Below, piece by piece: positions 55,961-64,000 of a stretch of 64,000 bases of DNA. Each line of letters starts with the position of its first letter. Within the stretch, counting starts at the first letter, position 1. Location: NCBI RefSeq assembly GCF_011305535.1, contig NZ_CP049905.1:4338001-4402000 (forward strand), written 5' to 3'. Made by a program: the position numbers and the translations under genes. A model generated the notes under the pieces. It had not been told where the DNA came from. It was given only the letters and a program-made list of their open reading frames with translations, and ran no database searches. The stretch comes from Diaphorobacter sp. HDW4B (GTDB lineage: Bacteria > Pseudomonadota > Gammaproteobacteria > Burkholderiales > Burkholderiaceae_C).

Positions 55961-56707
55961 ATGACGCAAGCGGTTCAGAGCAGGGCGACGGCAGACAAGC
56001 TTTCCGGCGAGGAGCGGCGTGATGCGGCGGAGCTGGCGAGCAGTAAGTCGCTCAAGTCGGTCTACGTGTACGAGGCGCCCGTGCGTCTGTGGCACTGGGT
56101 GAATGCGCTGGCGATCACGGTGTTGTGCGTGACGGGGTACTTCATCGGATCACCGTTGCCCACGCAGCCGGGCGAGGCGATTCACAACTATCTGATGGGC
56201 TATATCCGCTTTGCGCATTTTGCGGCGGGCTATGTGCTGGCAGTCGGTCTGCTTGGTCGCATTTATTGGGCCATCGTGGGCAATCACCATGCGCGTGAGT
56301 TGTTCTGGGTGCCGCTGTTCACGCGTTCGTTCTGGAAGGAAGTGCTGGGCATGCTCAAGTGGTATGCGTTTCTTACCGAGCGTCCCGGCAAGTATGTGGG
56401 GCACAACCCGCTGGCGCGCATGGCGATGTTCTTTGGGTTTCTGCTGCTCACGCTGTTCATGGTGGTCACCGGCTTTGCGCTGTATGCCGAAGGTGCGCAG
56501 CGCGATTCGTGGCAGGACAAGATGTTTGGCTGGGTGATTCCGCTGTTCGGCCAGTCGCAGGACGTGCACACCTGGCACCACCTCGGCATGTGGGCGCTGA
56601 TCTGCTTTGTGATCCTGCATGTGTATGCGGCGATTCGTGAAGACATCATGGGCCGCTCCAGCGTGGTGAGCACGATGGTGTCCGGCCATCGAACATTCAA
56701 AGACTGA
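55961..56707 (+). CDS. hoxZ: Ni/Fe-hydrogenase b-type cytochrome
   Basis: A 248-residue integral membrane dihaem cytochrome b that anchors the hydrogenase and sends its electrons to the quinone pool. Four hydrophobic segments and haem-ligand histidines (RLWHWVNA, RFAHFAAGY and WHHLGMW) are present. The N-terminus is about 25 residues longer than in many homologues. It ends 2 bp before hoxM. Confidence 0.96.
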   Translation: MTQAVQSRATADKLSGEERRDAAELASSKSLKSVYVYEAPVRLWHWVNALAITVLCVTGYFIGSPLPTQPGEAIHNYLMGYIRFAHFAAGYVLAVGLLGRIYWAIVGNHHARELFWVPLFTRSFWKEVLGMLKWYAFLTERPGKYVGHNPLARMAMFFGFLLLTLFMVVTGFALYAEGAQRDSWQDKMFGWVIPLFGQSQDVHTWHHLGMWALICFVILHVYAAIREDIMGRSSVVSTMVSGHRTFKD

Positions 56708-56709
56708 TC

Positions 56710-57333
56710 ATGGTTGAGTCAAACGATACTCCGACGATCTGCGTGCTCGGCATCGGCAATGTGCTGTGGGCCGATGAGGGATTTGGCGTGCGCTGCATCG
56801 AGGCGCTGCAGCAGCGCTGGCAGTTTGCCGATCATGTGCAGCTCATCGATGGTGGCACGCAGGGGCTGTATCTGGTGCAGTTTGTGCAGGCCGCTTCGCA
56901 TCTGTTGATCTTCGACGCGGTGGACTACGGACTGGAACCCGGCACGCTGCATTGCGTGGCCGACGAAGAGGTGCCCAAGTTCATGGGTGCGAAGAAGATG
57001 AGTCTGCACCAGACGGGCTTTCAGGAAGTGCTGGCGCTTGCGCAGTTGACTGAGCGCTATCCGCAGAAGGTGCTGCTCATCGGTTGCCAGCCCGAAGAAC
57101 TCGAAGACTACGGCGGCAGTTTGCGCCCCGTGGTTCGTGCGGCGATGGACGAGGCGCTCGCCAAGGGCATTGCTGTATTGAAGGAGTGGGGGGGCGACCC
57201 GCAGGTGCGCACCAAGCCGCTCGACACGCGCGAAGCGGTGACGTTTGCGGAGCTGGGCCTCGTGCGCTACGAAACCGAGCGCCCCGACGCCGAGGCCGCA
57301 TGCCGCCAGGGCGACGAGCGCTTCATGCCTTGA
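56710..57333 (+). CDS. hoxM: Hydrogenase maturation protease
   Basis: A 207-residue endopeptidase of the HyaD/HoxM family that removes the C-terminal extension of HoxG. GIGNVLWADEGFGVR near 14-28 has the nickel-binding glutamate (Glu23). The Asp in FDAVDYG and the His in SLHQTGF complete the metal site. It is cytosolic and closely linked to hoxZ. Confidence 0.95.
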   Translation: MVESNDTPTICVLGIGNVLWADEGFGVRCIEALQQRWQFADHVQLIDGGTQGLYLVQFVQAASHLLIFDAVDYGLEPGTLHCVADEEVPKFMGAKKMSLHQTGFQEVLALAQLTERYPQKVLLIGCQPEELEDYGGSLRPVVRAAMDEALAKGIAVLKEWGGDPQVRTKPLDTREAVTFAELGLVRYETERPDAEAACRQGDERFMP

Positions 57334-57356
57334 TTGTGTGAGAGCGAAAGAAAAGT

Positions 57357-57665
57357 ATGTGCATTGGAATTCCCATGCAGGTGGAGTCGGTCACTCCCGG
57401 TCTTGCTCTGTGCCTGAGCCGGGGCGCGATCCAGCAGGTGCGCACGGTGCTGGTGGGCGACGACATTGCGCCGGGCGATTGGCTGCTGGTGTTTCTGGAC
57501 AGCGCCATCGAGGTGATCGATGCGCAGCGCGCGCGCGAAATCAATGCCACGTTGAAGCTGCTGGAGCTGTGCACGGAAGCCGATGTGTCGCAGACCGAGG
57601 CAGCATTTGCGCTGCCTTCCAGCATGAGCCGCGACGAGCTTATTGCGCTTTCGTCATCGCATTGA
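57357..57665 (+). CDS. hoxL: HypC/HupF-family hydrogenase assembly chaperone
   Basis: A 102-residue protein of the HypC family. The N-terminal MCIGIP motif has the cysteine that holds the Fe(CN)2CO unit. Members of this operon type (HoxL) are dedicated to the membrane-bound enzyme, separate from the general HypC at 63500. The length matches HoxL rather than HypC. Confidence 0.93.
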   Translation: MCIGIPMQVESVTPGLALCLSRGAIQQVRTVLVGDDIAPGDWLLVFLDSAIEVIDAQRAREINATLKLLELCTEADVSQTEAAFALPSSMSRDELIALSSSH

Positions 57666-57687
57666 AGAAATCGACAAAAAAACAAAC

Positions 57688-58227
57688 ATGACTACAAAAT
57701 TTGAAACCGCTCCCGATGACGTGATCATCAGCACGCCGATTGCACGGCCCGCTTCGCATCCCGTCGTGGATGCGGACGCGCCGCCGCCTGCGCATGCACC
57801 GCTGGTGTGTCGATTGGCAGAGTCCCAAAGCGCCGCATGGGTGGACGAGGACAGCATCGAAGCCTGGTCGCAATTGGGTGGTGACCGTGTGGTGCTGCTC
57901 GCTGGCGATCCGGTGCGCTTTCCGCAAGGACTGGATGTGGCCGCGGTGTTGCCCGAGCTGCGCAAGTGCGCCGACAAGCCTTTCGAGTTGGCCGTGGTGC
58001 CGCGCGCGAGCGAGGATCGCATCGCCAAGCGTTATGGCGCAAACCACTGGCCCACTTTGCTGTTTCTGCGCGAAGGCAAGTATGTGACCACTATTGGCGG
58101 AATGCACGACTGGCAGCCCTATTTGAGCGCGGTGAACGCGGCCTTGCAGATGCCTACGTCGCGTGCACCGACCGTGGGAATTCCTGTCGTGGGTGCGGGT
58201 GCGTCCACGACCTCTTCGTGCCACTGA
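57688..58227 (+). CDS. hoxO: HoxO/HupG hydrogenase small-subunit chaperone (HyaE-like)
   Basis: A 179-residue protein with a thioredoxin-like fold but no CxxC active site (the region is YGANHWPTLLFLREGKYV). HoxO/HupG/HyaE proteins bind the Tat signal of the small subunit and hold it back until it is mature. The N-terminal extension and Ser/Thr-rich C-terminus look disordered. The ATG used has a weak ribosome binding site. Confidence 0.87.
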   Translation: MTTKFETAPDDVIISTPIARPASHPVVDADAPPPAHAPLVCRLAESQSAAWVDEDSIEAWSQLGGDRVVLLAGDPVRFPQGLDVAAVLPELRKCADKPFELAVVPRASEDRIAKRYGANHWPTLLFLREGKYVTTIGGMHDWQPYLSAVNAALQMPTSRAPTVGIPVVGAGASTTSSCH

Positions 58228-58246
58228 CATCCAAAGGAAACGCAAG

Positions 58247-59116
58247 ATGATGGATTTTCCAATTCCGGTGCGCGTGGTGGGTGCGGGCAGTCATGTCGAA
58301 GAAGACGAGCTGGTCTACATGGCCATGCCGCAGGGCATGGAAACCTTCCGTGCGCCCATCCTGCCCGAGCCCGAAGAGATTGCTGCGCACGGTGCGGCCA
58401 AGGCGGCATTGCAGGCAGTGGAGCGTGCGCTGGCCGAAGTGCTGGCCGACGGCGAGAACCGTTCCGTGACCTTGGCGGACCTGTCTGCCGAAGATCGCGC
58501 GTTGGTGAACTCGGTGTTGGGCGAGGGCGAGGTAAGTGCTTGCGTGCAGGCGCAATCGGGTGAAGATCGCACGGTGCAGATTCAGGAATCCGTCTACGCG
58601 GGCATCTGGCGCGTGCTGCACATGCAGGGCGATGTGGTGGTGCTCGACACGGTGGAGATCGGCACGATTCCGCGCGTTCTTGAAGATGTGGCACACCAGG
58701 ATGTGCGCGAGACGATGGAGCGCTGGTCCGGTCCCTTGCCGCCCAATGTGCAGAACGCTCCGCTGCTGCTTGGCGAGATCGAAGACCAGTTCACGACATG
58801 GCAAGCGGGGCAGGCGGCTTACGTGGTCAATCTCACGCTGCTGCCCATGTCGAACGAGGACATCGGCTTCATGGACCACCATCTCGGCACGGGTCGCGTG
58901 CTGATTCTGTCGCGTGGGTATGGCAACTGCCGCATCACCAATTGTCGTGTGCCCAACACTTGGCGTGTGGTGTATTACAACTCTCAGGACATCGTGATCC
59001 TGAATACGGTGGAAATCGGTGCACTGCCCGACGTGGCGCGCGCCGCGCGCGAGGATCTGGAAGACACGCAGCATCGCTTTCGCGAAGTGCTCGCATGGCT
59101 GGAGGACGGGCAATGA
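58247..59116 (+). CDS. hoxQ: HoxQ/HupH hydrogenase accessory protein (HyaF-like)
   Basis: A 289-residue protein of the HupH C-terminal family (HyaF-like), which helps mature the small subunit with HoxO. LILSRGYGNCRITNCRVPNTWRVVYYN near 219-245 is the conserved C-terminal signature with two Cys. AAAGGAAACGC precedes the ATG. Its stop overlaps the hoxR start (ATGA). Confidence 0.92.
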   Translation: MMDFPIPVRVVGAGSHVEEDELVYMAMPQGMETFRAPILPEPEEIAAHGAAKAALQAVERALAEVLADGENRSVTLADLSAEDRALVNSVLGEGEVSACVQAQSGEDRTVQIQESVYAGIWRVLHMQGDVVVLDTVEIGTIPRVLEDVAHQDVRETMERWSGPLPPNVQNAPLLLGEIEDQFTTWQAGQAAYVVNLTLLPMSNEDIGFMDHHLGTGRVLILSRGYGNCRITNCRVPNTWRVVYYNSQDIVILNTVEIGALPDVARAAREDLEDTQHRFREVLAWLEDGQ

Positions 59117-59361
59117 GTGCAGACGCGAACGAAGCACACACTTCCCGTTTTGAAGGCAGCTATCTTGGCGAGGCTGCGCGCCTGCCGAAAAACGCGCGGC
59201 TGGAGTGCAAGATTTGTTGGTGGGTCTACGACCCCGCGGTGGGTGATCCGGTCTGGCAGATAGAGCCCGGAGTGCCATTCGCGGAGCTGCCTGAACATTG
59301 GCGTTGCCCCGAATGTGACGGCGATGCAGAACAGTTTATGGTGCTGTCCGAGAATGCTTGA
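59113..59361 (+). CDS. hoxR: Rubredoxin-like protein HoxR/HupI
   Basis: An 82-residue rubredoxin. Its two CxxC pairs (CKICWWVYDP and CPECDGD) bind one iron. HoxR helps build the O2-tolerant membrane-bound hydrogenase when oxygen is present. It overlaps hoxQ by 4 bp and hoxT by 8 bp. Confidence 0.95.
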   Translation: MSADANEAHTSRFEGSYLGEAARLPKNARLECKICWWVYDPAVGDPVWQIEPGVPFAELPEHWRCPECDGDAEQFMVLSENA

Positions 59362-59935
59362 GGCACTGGCCTGCACACCCCCAAACGCGCACGCGCTCAA
59401 GCAGCGCGTGGCGGATCTGCAGGCCTGCTTTGTTCACATCGCGAAGACCCGCATGCAAGGCGTTGCCTTGTTGAACCCATCGCTGCGCGTGCGCGCGGTG
59501 GAGTTTCAAGTCATGGAGGGTGACGCTTGCGCGATGGGGGTGCTGGTCACGCCTTGGTTCATGAATCTGCTGTGCCTGCCTTTGGCGCGCAGCGATGAAC
59601 CCGAGCGCGTGGGGCAGCAGCGCATTCGGCAAATCGGTGGTACGGATTTTGCGTTTCTCGGCATGCACGAGGAGCAGGGCGTGGGCAGCTTCGAGGCCTG
59701 TTCGCTGTTTTCTCCGATGTTCGAATTTCAGGATGCCGTGGCGGCGGAAAGCACCGCACAGCACGTATTGGAAATGCTGCGCAGGCAGGAGGCGAGGGGG
59801 CCTACGCCTGCGCGTTTGTCCGTGTCTGCAGAAAAGCAGTTGGTGAAGAACGGGTCAGTGGCGGCGCAGTCTGCGCCCACGAGACGCTCTTTTTTCTTGG
59901 GTCGATCTTCCGCCGGGAGTGGCAGCAATGTTTGA
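59354..59935 (+). CDS. hoxT: HoxT/HupJ hydrogenase assembly protein (HybE family)
   Basis: A 193-residue protein of the HybE/HupJ chaperone family. The central region RVRAVEFQVMEGDACAMGVLVTPWFMNLLCLP is typical. The C-terminus is long and basic (TRRSFFLGR), with no similarity that I can see. It helps in hydrogenase assembly and protects against oxygen. The ATG at 59354 lies inside hoxR in another frame. Confidence 0.85.
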   Translation: MLEALACTPPNAHALKQRVADLQACFVHIAKTRMQGVALLNPSLRVRAVEFQVMEGDACAMGVLVTPWFMNLLCLPLARSDEPERVGQQRIRQIGGTDFAFLGMHEEQGVGSFEACSLFSPMFEFQDAVAAESTAQHVLEMLRRQEARGPTPARLSVSAEKQLVKNGSVAAQSAPTRRSFFLGRSSAGSGSNV

Positions 59936-61052
59936 TGCGTCGATGGCTTTGGCTGGTGAGTTGACGGTGCGCCCCGGCATGGCGATGCCCGACAACCTGC
60001 GCAGCAGTCGCCCCGCGTGGGTGAACTCGCTCGCTCCCGGCAGCCAGGCGGCGCAATTGCCGATGCTGCTGGCAAGCGTGTTCAGCAACTGCGCGGAGGC
60101 GCATCGGATTTGCTCGCAATGGGCCTGCGATGCCGCGCGCGGCAAAAGCGACCAACCACAGAATTTGGCGTTGACACGTCTGCACGCGGAGACGCTGCGC
60201 GAGCATCTGCGTCGCATTGCGCTTGATTGGCCGGGCCGGTTGATGTCCGGCGCAGAAGGTGCGCGCAGCCAGTTGCAGGCGATGAAGTGCCTGCGTGAAG
60301 CGCCTGTGCTGGCCGGTCGTCCGCTCGATGAGTGGATCAAGGGCATGCCGTCGCTGCTGCCGTGGATCGAGCAGAGTTGGCTGGGCATGTCGGCCAAGGC
60401 CTGGATCAGTTGCTGGCAGCGCGATGCGCATGAGTGGCTGATGCTGTGGAGCGAGGAATCCGACAGCTGGCTGGCGCGCCTGATGCGCGAGGTACGCGAT
60501 GCAGCGGACAAGGAAGCCTGCTGTGCGCCCGCGCTGCGAGTGCATGACAGCGAACACGAGCTGGCCTTGTTTGCACAGCAGTTGCAGGCTGGCGAGACCA
60601 CGGGCCAGGAACCAAGCTGGCGCGGCATCAGCGCCGAAACGGGCTGCTGGACGCGGCTTGCCGAAGAGGCTCCTTCGATGTATCGCACACCGTGGTTGAA
60701 GATGGGCGCGCGTATTGCAGAAGTGGCGCAACTTTCCGTTCAAGGGCGTGAAGCGAAGCACTTGCAGGGCGGCAGCGTGCGGCTGGACAAGGGCCACGGT
60801 CTTGCATGGATCGAGATGGCGCGCGGCGTGCTGGTGCACCGCGTGGAGCTTGACGGGGAGCGCGTGGCGCGCTGCGACGTGGTGGCTCCCACCGAGTGGA
60901 ATTTTCATCCGCAAGGAGCGGTGGCAAGAACGCTGGAATCGCAAAAATGGGGCTCCAACGACCATATCATCGCCCTGATGACCGCCTACGACCCTTGTGT
61001 GAATTACCGCATCGAAACCCAACGCCACCGCACCGAGGTGATGCATGCATGA
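59928..61052 (+). CDS. hoxV: HoxV/HupK hydrogenase assembly scaffold
   Basis: A 374-residue protein of the HupK family, which is distantly like the hydrogenase large subunit and thought to act as a scaffold for the Fe(CN)2CO unit. Near the C-terminus, AYDPCVNYRIET keeps a DPC like the large subunit's second Cys pair, but the second Cys is replaced. CGGGAGTGGCAGCA precedes the ATG. It overlaps hypA by 8 bp. Confidence 0.87.
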   Translation: MFDASMALAGELTVRPGMAMPDNLRSSRPAWVNSLAPGSQAAQLPMLLASVFSNCAEAHRICSQWACDAARGKSDQPQNLALTRLHAETLREHLRRIALDWPGRLMSGAEGARSQLQAMKCLREAPVLAGRPLDEWIKGMPSLLPWIEQSWLGMSAKAWISCWQRDAHEWLMLWSEESDSWLARLMREVRDAADKEACCAPALRVHDSEHELALFAQQLQAGETTGQEPSWRGISAETGCWTRLAEEAPSMYRTPWLKMGARIAEVAQLSVQGREAKHLQGGSVRLDKGHGLAWIEMARGVLVHRVELDGERVARCDVVAPTEWNFHPQGAVARTLESQKWGSNDHIIALMTAYDPCVNYRIETQRHRTEVMHA

Positions 61053-61392
61053 AGCCAGCCTGGCCGGTGGCGTGCTGCGCGTGGTGGAACAAGCCGCAGC
61101 CACAGAAGGCTTTGCACGCGTGACGATGCTGCGTCTCGAAGTTGGCCAACTGGCGGGTGTGGAAATGCGCGCCCTGCAATTTGCGCTGGAGTCGATTGCG
61201 CCGGGCACGCTGCTCGCCAGCGCACGCATCGAGTATGTGGAATTGCCCGGCGTGGCCTGGTGTCTGCCTTGCGGCCAGCGCTCGCCATTGGCAAGGCGCG
61301 GCGAGGCGTGCGTGCATTGTGGTGGTTATCAGTTGCAGCCCGTCGAAGGCACGGAATTCCGAGTTTCGGAAATGCTCGTCGAAGATGAATAG
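61045..61392 (+). CDS. hypA: Hydrogenase nickel incorporation protein HypA
   Basis: A 115-residue zinc protein that binds nickel through its N-terminal MHE motif. The zinc site is CLPCGQ and CVHCGG. It works with HypB to place nickel into the large subunit. Confidence 0.96.
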   Translation: MHEASLAGGVLRVVEQAAATEGFARVTMLRLEVGQLAGVEMRALQFALESIAPGTLLASARIEYVELPGVAWCLPCGQRSPLARRGEACVHCGGYQLQPVEGTEFRVSEMLVEDE

Positions 61393-61440
61393 ACAAGACA
61401 GCAAAGCGTTCAGCAAAGAGATTTTTCAAGGAGTACAGCC

Positions 61441-62388
61441 ATGTGTGTAGTTTGCGGATGCAGCGATGCAGGAGCTTCGCAAGGCCACGCCCAGCCACAT
61501 GCTCACGAGCATTCCCACGATCACGGCCATGCCCACACGCGTGAGCATCAGCATGCACATGCGCATCAGCCCACGCAGGCGGCAGGTGAACAGGATGGCG
61601 AGCTGCATTACGGACGCGGTGCCGCGCGCGTGAGCGTGCCCGGCCTGAGCCAGGAGCGCGCGCTGCGCATCGAGACCGACATCCTCGGCGAGAACAACCG
61701 CATTGCGCGACGCAACCGCGCGCATTTCGAGGCGCACGGCGTGACCGCGCTGAATCTGGTGTCCAGTCCCGGTTCGGGAAAAACGACGTTGCTGTGCGCC
61801 ACCATCAAGGCGATGCGTGCGCGTCATGCGGACATGGACATCAGCGTGATCGAGGGCGATCAGCAGACCAGCTTCGACGCCGACCGCATACGCGAAACCG
61901 GCGTGCCCGCGATTCAGGTGAACACCGGCAAGGGCTGTCATCTGGATGCGCCCATGGTGGCCGAGGCCTTCAACCGGCTGCATACGCACGGCCATGGTCA
62001 CGACCATCAGGGCCTGCTGTTCATAGAGAACGTGGGCAACCTCGTGTGCCCTGCGATGTGGGATCTGGGCGAGGCGGCGAAGGTGGCGATTCTCTCGGTG
62101 ACCGAGGGCGAAGACAAGCCGCTCAAATACCCCGACATGTTTGCCGCTGCGCAGCTCATGCTGCTCAACAAGGTGGACCTGCTGCCGCATGTGAACTTCA
62201 ATGTCGAGCGCTGCATCGAACTGGCGCGGCGCGTGAATCCGGGCATTCAGATTCTTCAGGTATCGGCAACGACAGGTGAGGGGTTGGATGCGTGGCTGCA
62301 CTGGATCGAACATGCGATGGGAGCCGAGCACGAACACGGTCATGTTCACCATCACGGCCACCACCATCATCACGAGGCCGCGCAATGA
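61441..62388 (+). CDS. hypB: Hydrogenase nickel incorporation GTPase HypB
   Basis: A 315-residue GTPase that supplies nickel. The N-terminal high-affinity site CVVCGC is at 2-7. A His-rich stretch follows at about 20-45. The P-loop is GSPGSGKT. The C-terminus also has a His-rich tail ([17 protein letters not shown]), so the protein has two nickel-storage-like segments. Its stop overlaps the hypF start (ATGA). Confidence 0.97.
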   Translation: MCVVCGCSDAGASQGHAQPHAHEHSHDHGHAHTREHQHAHAHQPTQAAGEQDGELHYGRGAARVSVPGLSQERALRIETDILGENNRIARRNRAHFEAHGVTALNLVSSPGSGKTTLLCATIKAMRARHADMDISVIEGDQQTSFDADRIRETGVPAIQVNTGKGCHLDAPMVAEAFNRLHTHGHGHDHQGLLFIENVGNLVCPAMWDLGEAAKVAILSVTEGEDKPLKYPDMFAAAQLMLLNKVDLLPHVNFNVERCIELARRVNPGIQILQVSATTGEGLDAWLHWIEHAMGAEHEHGHVHHHGHHHHHEAAQ

Positions 62389-63509
62389 CCACGCCGGTGC
62401 TCGCGCTGGGCGCGTGGCTCAAGAATCGTGCGTGCTGGGTGGATGGCGAGGCAGTGCACTGGTCCGTGCTGCATGGCGATCTGCGCGATGTGGTGGCCTG
62501 CACGGCGTTGGAAGCGTCTGCGCGTGAACTCGTGGAGCAGCATGGCAGGCCTTTGGCCATTGCGCACGATCTGCATCCTGACTTTCACAGCACACGGCTT
62601 GCGCAGTCCTTGGCGGCCGAGTGGGACATTCCCGCCGTCGGCGTGCAGCACCACCACGCGCACATTGCCGGGGTGATGGCGGAGTTTGGCTGCAGCGGCT
62701 CGGTGATCGGTCTGGCGCTCGATGGCGTCGGGTTGGGCGCCGACGGCACGGCTTGGGGCGGCGAATTGCTGCATGTGAGTCCCAACGGGTTCGAGCGGCT
62801 CGGTCATCTTTGGCCGCTGGCCTTGCCCGGTGGCGATGTGGCGGCGCGCGAGCCGTGGCGCATGTTGGCATCTGCGCTGCATGCGATGGGGCGCGGCGAT
62901 GAGATCGTCGCGCGCTCGCGTGCGATGGTGGGCGAGTCCGGCGCGCGCATGATTCAAAGTCTGCTGGATCGCCAACTGCTCAGCCCGATGACGACCAGTG
63001 CCGGGCGCTGGTTCGACGCGGCTGCGGCTGCGCTGGGTCTGGCACCCAAACAGCAGGCTGAGGCCGAAGCAGCGATTGCGCTGGAGACTGCTGCAACGCA
63101 GTTCAAACAAGCCATTCCAACGGATCGCGCGCAGATTACTGCAACGCGCGAAGGCGTGCTCGACGTGCGCCCGCTCGTGGCCGAGTTGCTGAATGCGCGG
63201 ACGGACGAGCAAGCCGTGTCGGAGGCTGCTGCATGGTTTCATCAGGCGCTGGCCGATGGTCTGGCGAACTGGGCTGCGAACGCGGCGGACCGTCATGGTT
63301 GCAGCACTGTCGTGCTCAGTGGCGGCTGTTTTTTTAATGAGTTGCTCAAGCGTCGCGTGCAGTTGCAGCTTGCGTTGCGCGGGCTGCGGGTGTTGTTGCC
63401 GCAATCGCATTCCTGCGGCGACGCGGGCATTGCGCTGGGGCAGGCGTGGGTTGCGGCGCGGCAGTTGCCGGTGCCGCAAAGGAACGAAAAGGAAGTCGTA
63501 TGTGCCTAG
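62385..63509 (+). CDS. hypF: Short HypF (HypF1 type) carbamoyltransferase
   Basis: A 374-residue protein that corresponds only to the C-terminal Kae1-like half of HypF. The metal motif HHHAHIAG is near 85-92, and SGGCFFN and [12 protein letters not shown] near the end. The acylphosphatase, zinc-finger and YrdC-like parts of full HypF (about 750 residues) are missing. This matches the short HypF1 of Cupriavidus necator. HypF makes the cyanide ligands from carbamoyl phosphate with HypE. It overlaps hypC by 10 bp. Confidence 0.9.
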   Translation: MTTPVLALGAWLKNRACWVDGEAVHWSVLHGDLRDVVACTALEASARELVEQHGRPLAIAHDLHPDFHSTRLAQSLAAEWDIPAVGVQHHHAHIAGVMAEFGCSGSVIGLALDGVGLGADGTAWGGELLHVSPNGFERLGHLWPLALPGGDVAAREPWRMLASALHAMGRGDEIVARSRAMVGESGARMIQSLLDRQLLSPMTTSAGRWFDAAAAALGLAPKQQAEAEAAIALETAATQFKQAIPTDRAQITATREGVLDVRPLVAELLNARTDEQAVSEAAAWFHQALADGLANWAANAADRHGCSTVVLSGGCFFNELLKRRVQLQLALRGLRVLLPQSHSCGDAGIALGQAWVAARQLPVPQRNEKEVVCA

Positions 63510-63745
63510 CCATTCCGGCGCGGATTGTGGAAATTCTGCAGGACGCGCGAGCCGTGGTCGATCTGGGCGGCATTCGCAAGAGCATCGACGTTTCGCTGGT
63601 CGGCGATGTGGCGCTCGATGAATATGTCGTCGTGCATGTGGGCTTCGCCATTGGCCGCATCGACCCCGAAGAGGCTGCGCGCACGCTGGCGCTGTTTGCC
63701 GAATTGAGCGAAAGCGAAAAAGAGAAAGCGCGGGCCGAGGCATGA
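63500..63745 (+). CDS. hypC: Hydrogenase assembly chaperone HypC
   Basis: An 81-residue HypC that carries the Fe(CN)2CO unit with HypD. The start MCLAIPARI has the conserved Cys2. AAAGGAAG precedes the ATG. It overlaps hypF and hypD (ATGA). Confidence 0.95.
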   Translation: MCLAIPARIVEILQDARAVVDLGGIRKSIDVSLVGDVALDEYVVVHVGFAIGRIDPEEAARTLALFAELSESEKEKARAEA

Positions 63746-64000
63746 AATACATAGACGAATTTCGCGATGGCGAACTGGCGCGGCAGATTGCGGTGCGCAT
63801 CGCGGCAGAAGCCAAGCCTGAGCGCAACTACAGCTTCATGGAGTTCTGCGGCGGCCACACGCATGCGATCTCGCGCTATGGCGTGGACAGTCTGCTGCCC
63901 GCCAACGTGCGCATGGTGCACGGCCCCGGCTGCCCCGTGTGCGTGCTGCCGATTGGCCGCATCGACATGGCGATCCGACTCGCGCTGGAGCACGATGCCA
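63742..64000 (+). CDS. hypD: Hydrogenase maturation protein HypD (cut by the window end)
   Basis: The first 86 residues of HypD, the iron-sulfur scaffold on which the Fe(CN)2CO unit is made. [15 protein letters not shown] and [11 protein letters not shown] are its conserved motifs. The rest lies to the right of the window. Confidence 0.95.
   Translation, partial: MKYIDEFRDGELARQIAVRIAAEAKPERNYSFMEFCGGHTHAISRYGVDSLLPANVRMVHGPGCPVCVLPIGRIDMAIRLALEHDA

Overview
The window looks like chromosome from a betaproteobacterium of the family Comamonadaceae. The evidence is a GC-rich sequence with compact genes, an EarP/EF-P pair of the Arg32 type, PhaR, several Bug-type (TctC) solute-binding proteins, two proteins with IPTL-CTERM-like sorting tails, and a membrane-bound hydrogenase operon that closely follows the Cupriavidus (Ralstonia) necator hox gene order. 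The genus cannot be fixed from sequence alone.

Layout: 1-4.9 kb holds a flavocytochrome c sulfide dehydrogenase pair, secreted proteins of unknown function, a hemerythrin-like protein and a zinc-ribbon protein. 4.9-9.9 kb holds a tartrate/malate dehydrogenase with a divergent LysR regulator, an EamA exporter with a divergent Lrp regulator, yqeY and rpsU. 10-17.4 kb holds an MFS transporter, an ABM-domain protein, a YhiN-type flavoprotein, a sterol-desaturase-family hydroxylase, a thioesterase, a YdeI-like protein and two coupled ankyrin proteins. 17.6-19.3 kb is ybiB-cobA. 19.6-24.1 kb has a giant NHL-repeat exported protein and an MHYT membrane sensor. 24.4-27.6 kb is phaR, rimO and adhP. 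27.9-34.1 kb is efp-earP and a LysR/CoA-transferase/HMG-CoA-lyase/Bug catabolic cluster. 34.2-40 kb is housekeeping: tRNA-His, ppiD, tRNA-Val, hupB, pgsA and uvrC. 40.3-45.1 kb is a Bug protein, a gamma-glutamyltransferase, a second hydroxylase and a GntR regulator. 45.3-50.2 kb has a small coiled-coil protein, a metallophosphoesterase and a large Ig-like exported protein.

From 50.4 kb to the right edge lies one hydrogen-oxidation locus: a HoxJ/HupT-like sensor kinase, then a convincing sigma-54 promoter, then hoxK-hoxG-hupE-hoxZ-hoxM-hoxL-hoxO-hoxQ-hoxR-hoxT-hoxV-hypA-hypB-hypF-hypC-hypD (hypD is cut by the window end). The small subunit carries the two extra cysteines (Cys19 and Cys120 of the mature protein) that mark oxygen-tolerant group 1d enzymes. 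HoxK/HoxG form the enzyme and HoxZ links it to the quinone pool. HoxM, L, O, Q, R, T and V and the Hyp proteins build and protect the metal centres. HupE probably supplies nickel.

The most unusual non-coding content is a dispersed repeat of about 200 bp (three near-full copies and one fragment) with conserved hairpins that keep pairing through compensatory changes; one copy sits inside the hox operon. There is also a candidate small RNA of about 150 nt upstream of ppiD, a long nested inverted repeat between yqeY and rpsU, and a VanR-like GntR operator in front of the gamma-glutamyltransferase gene.
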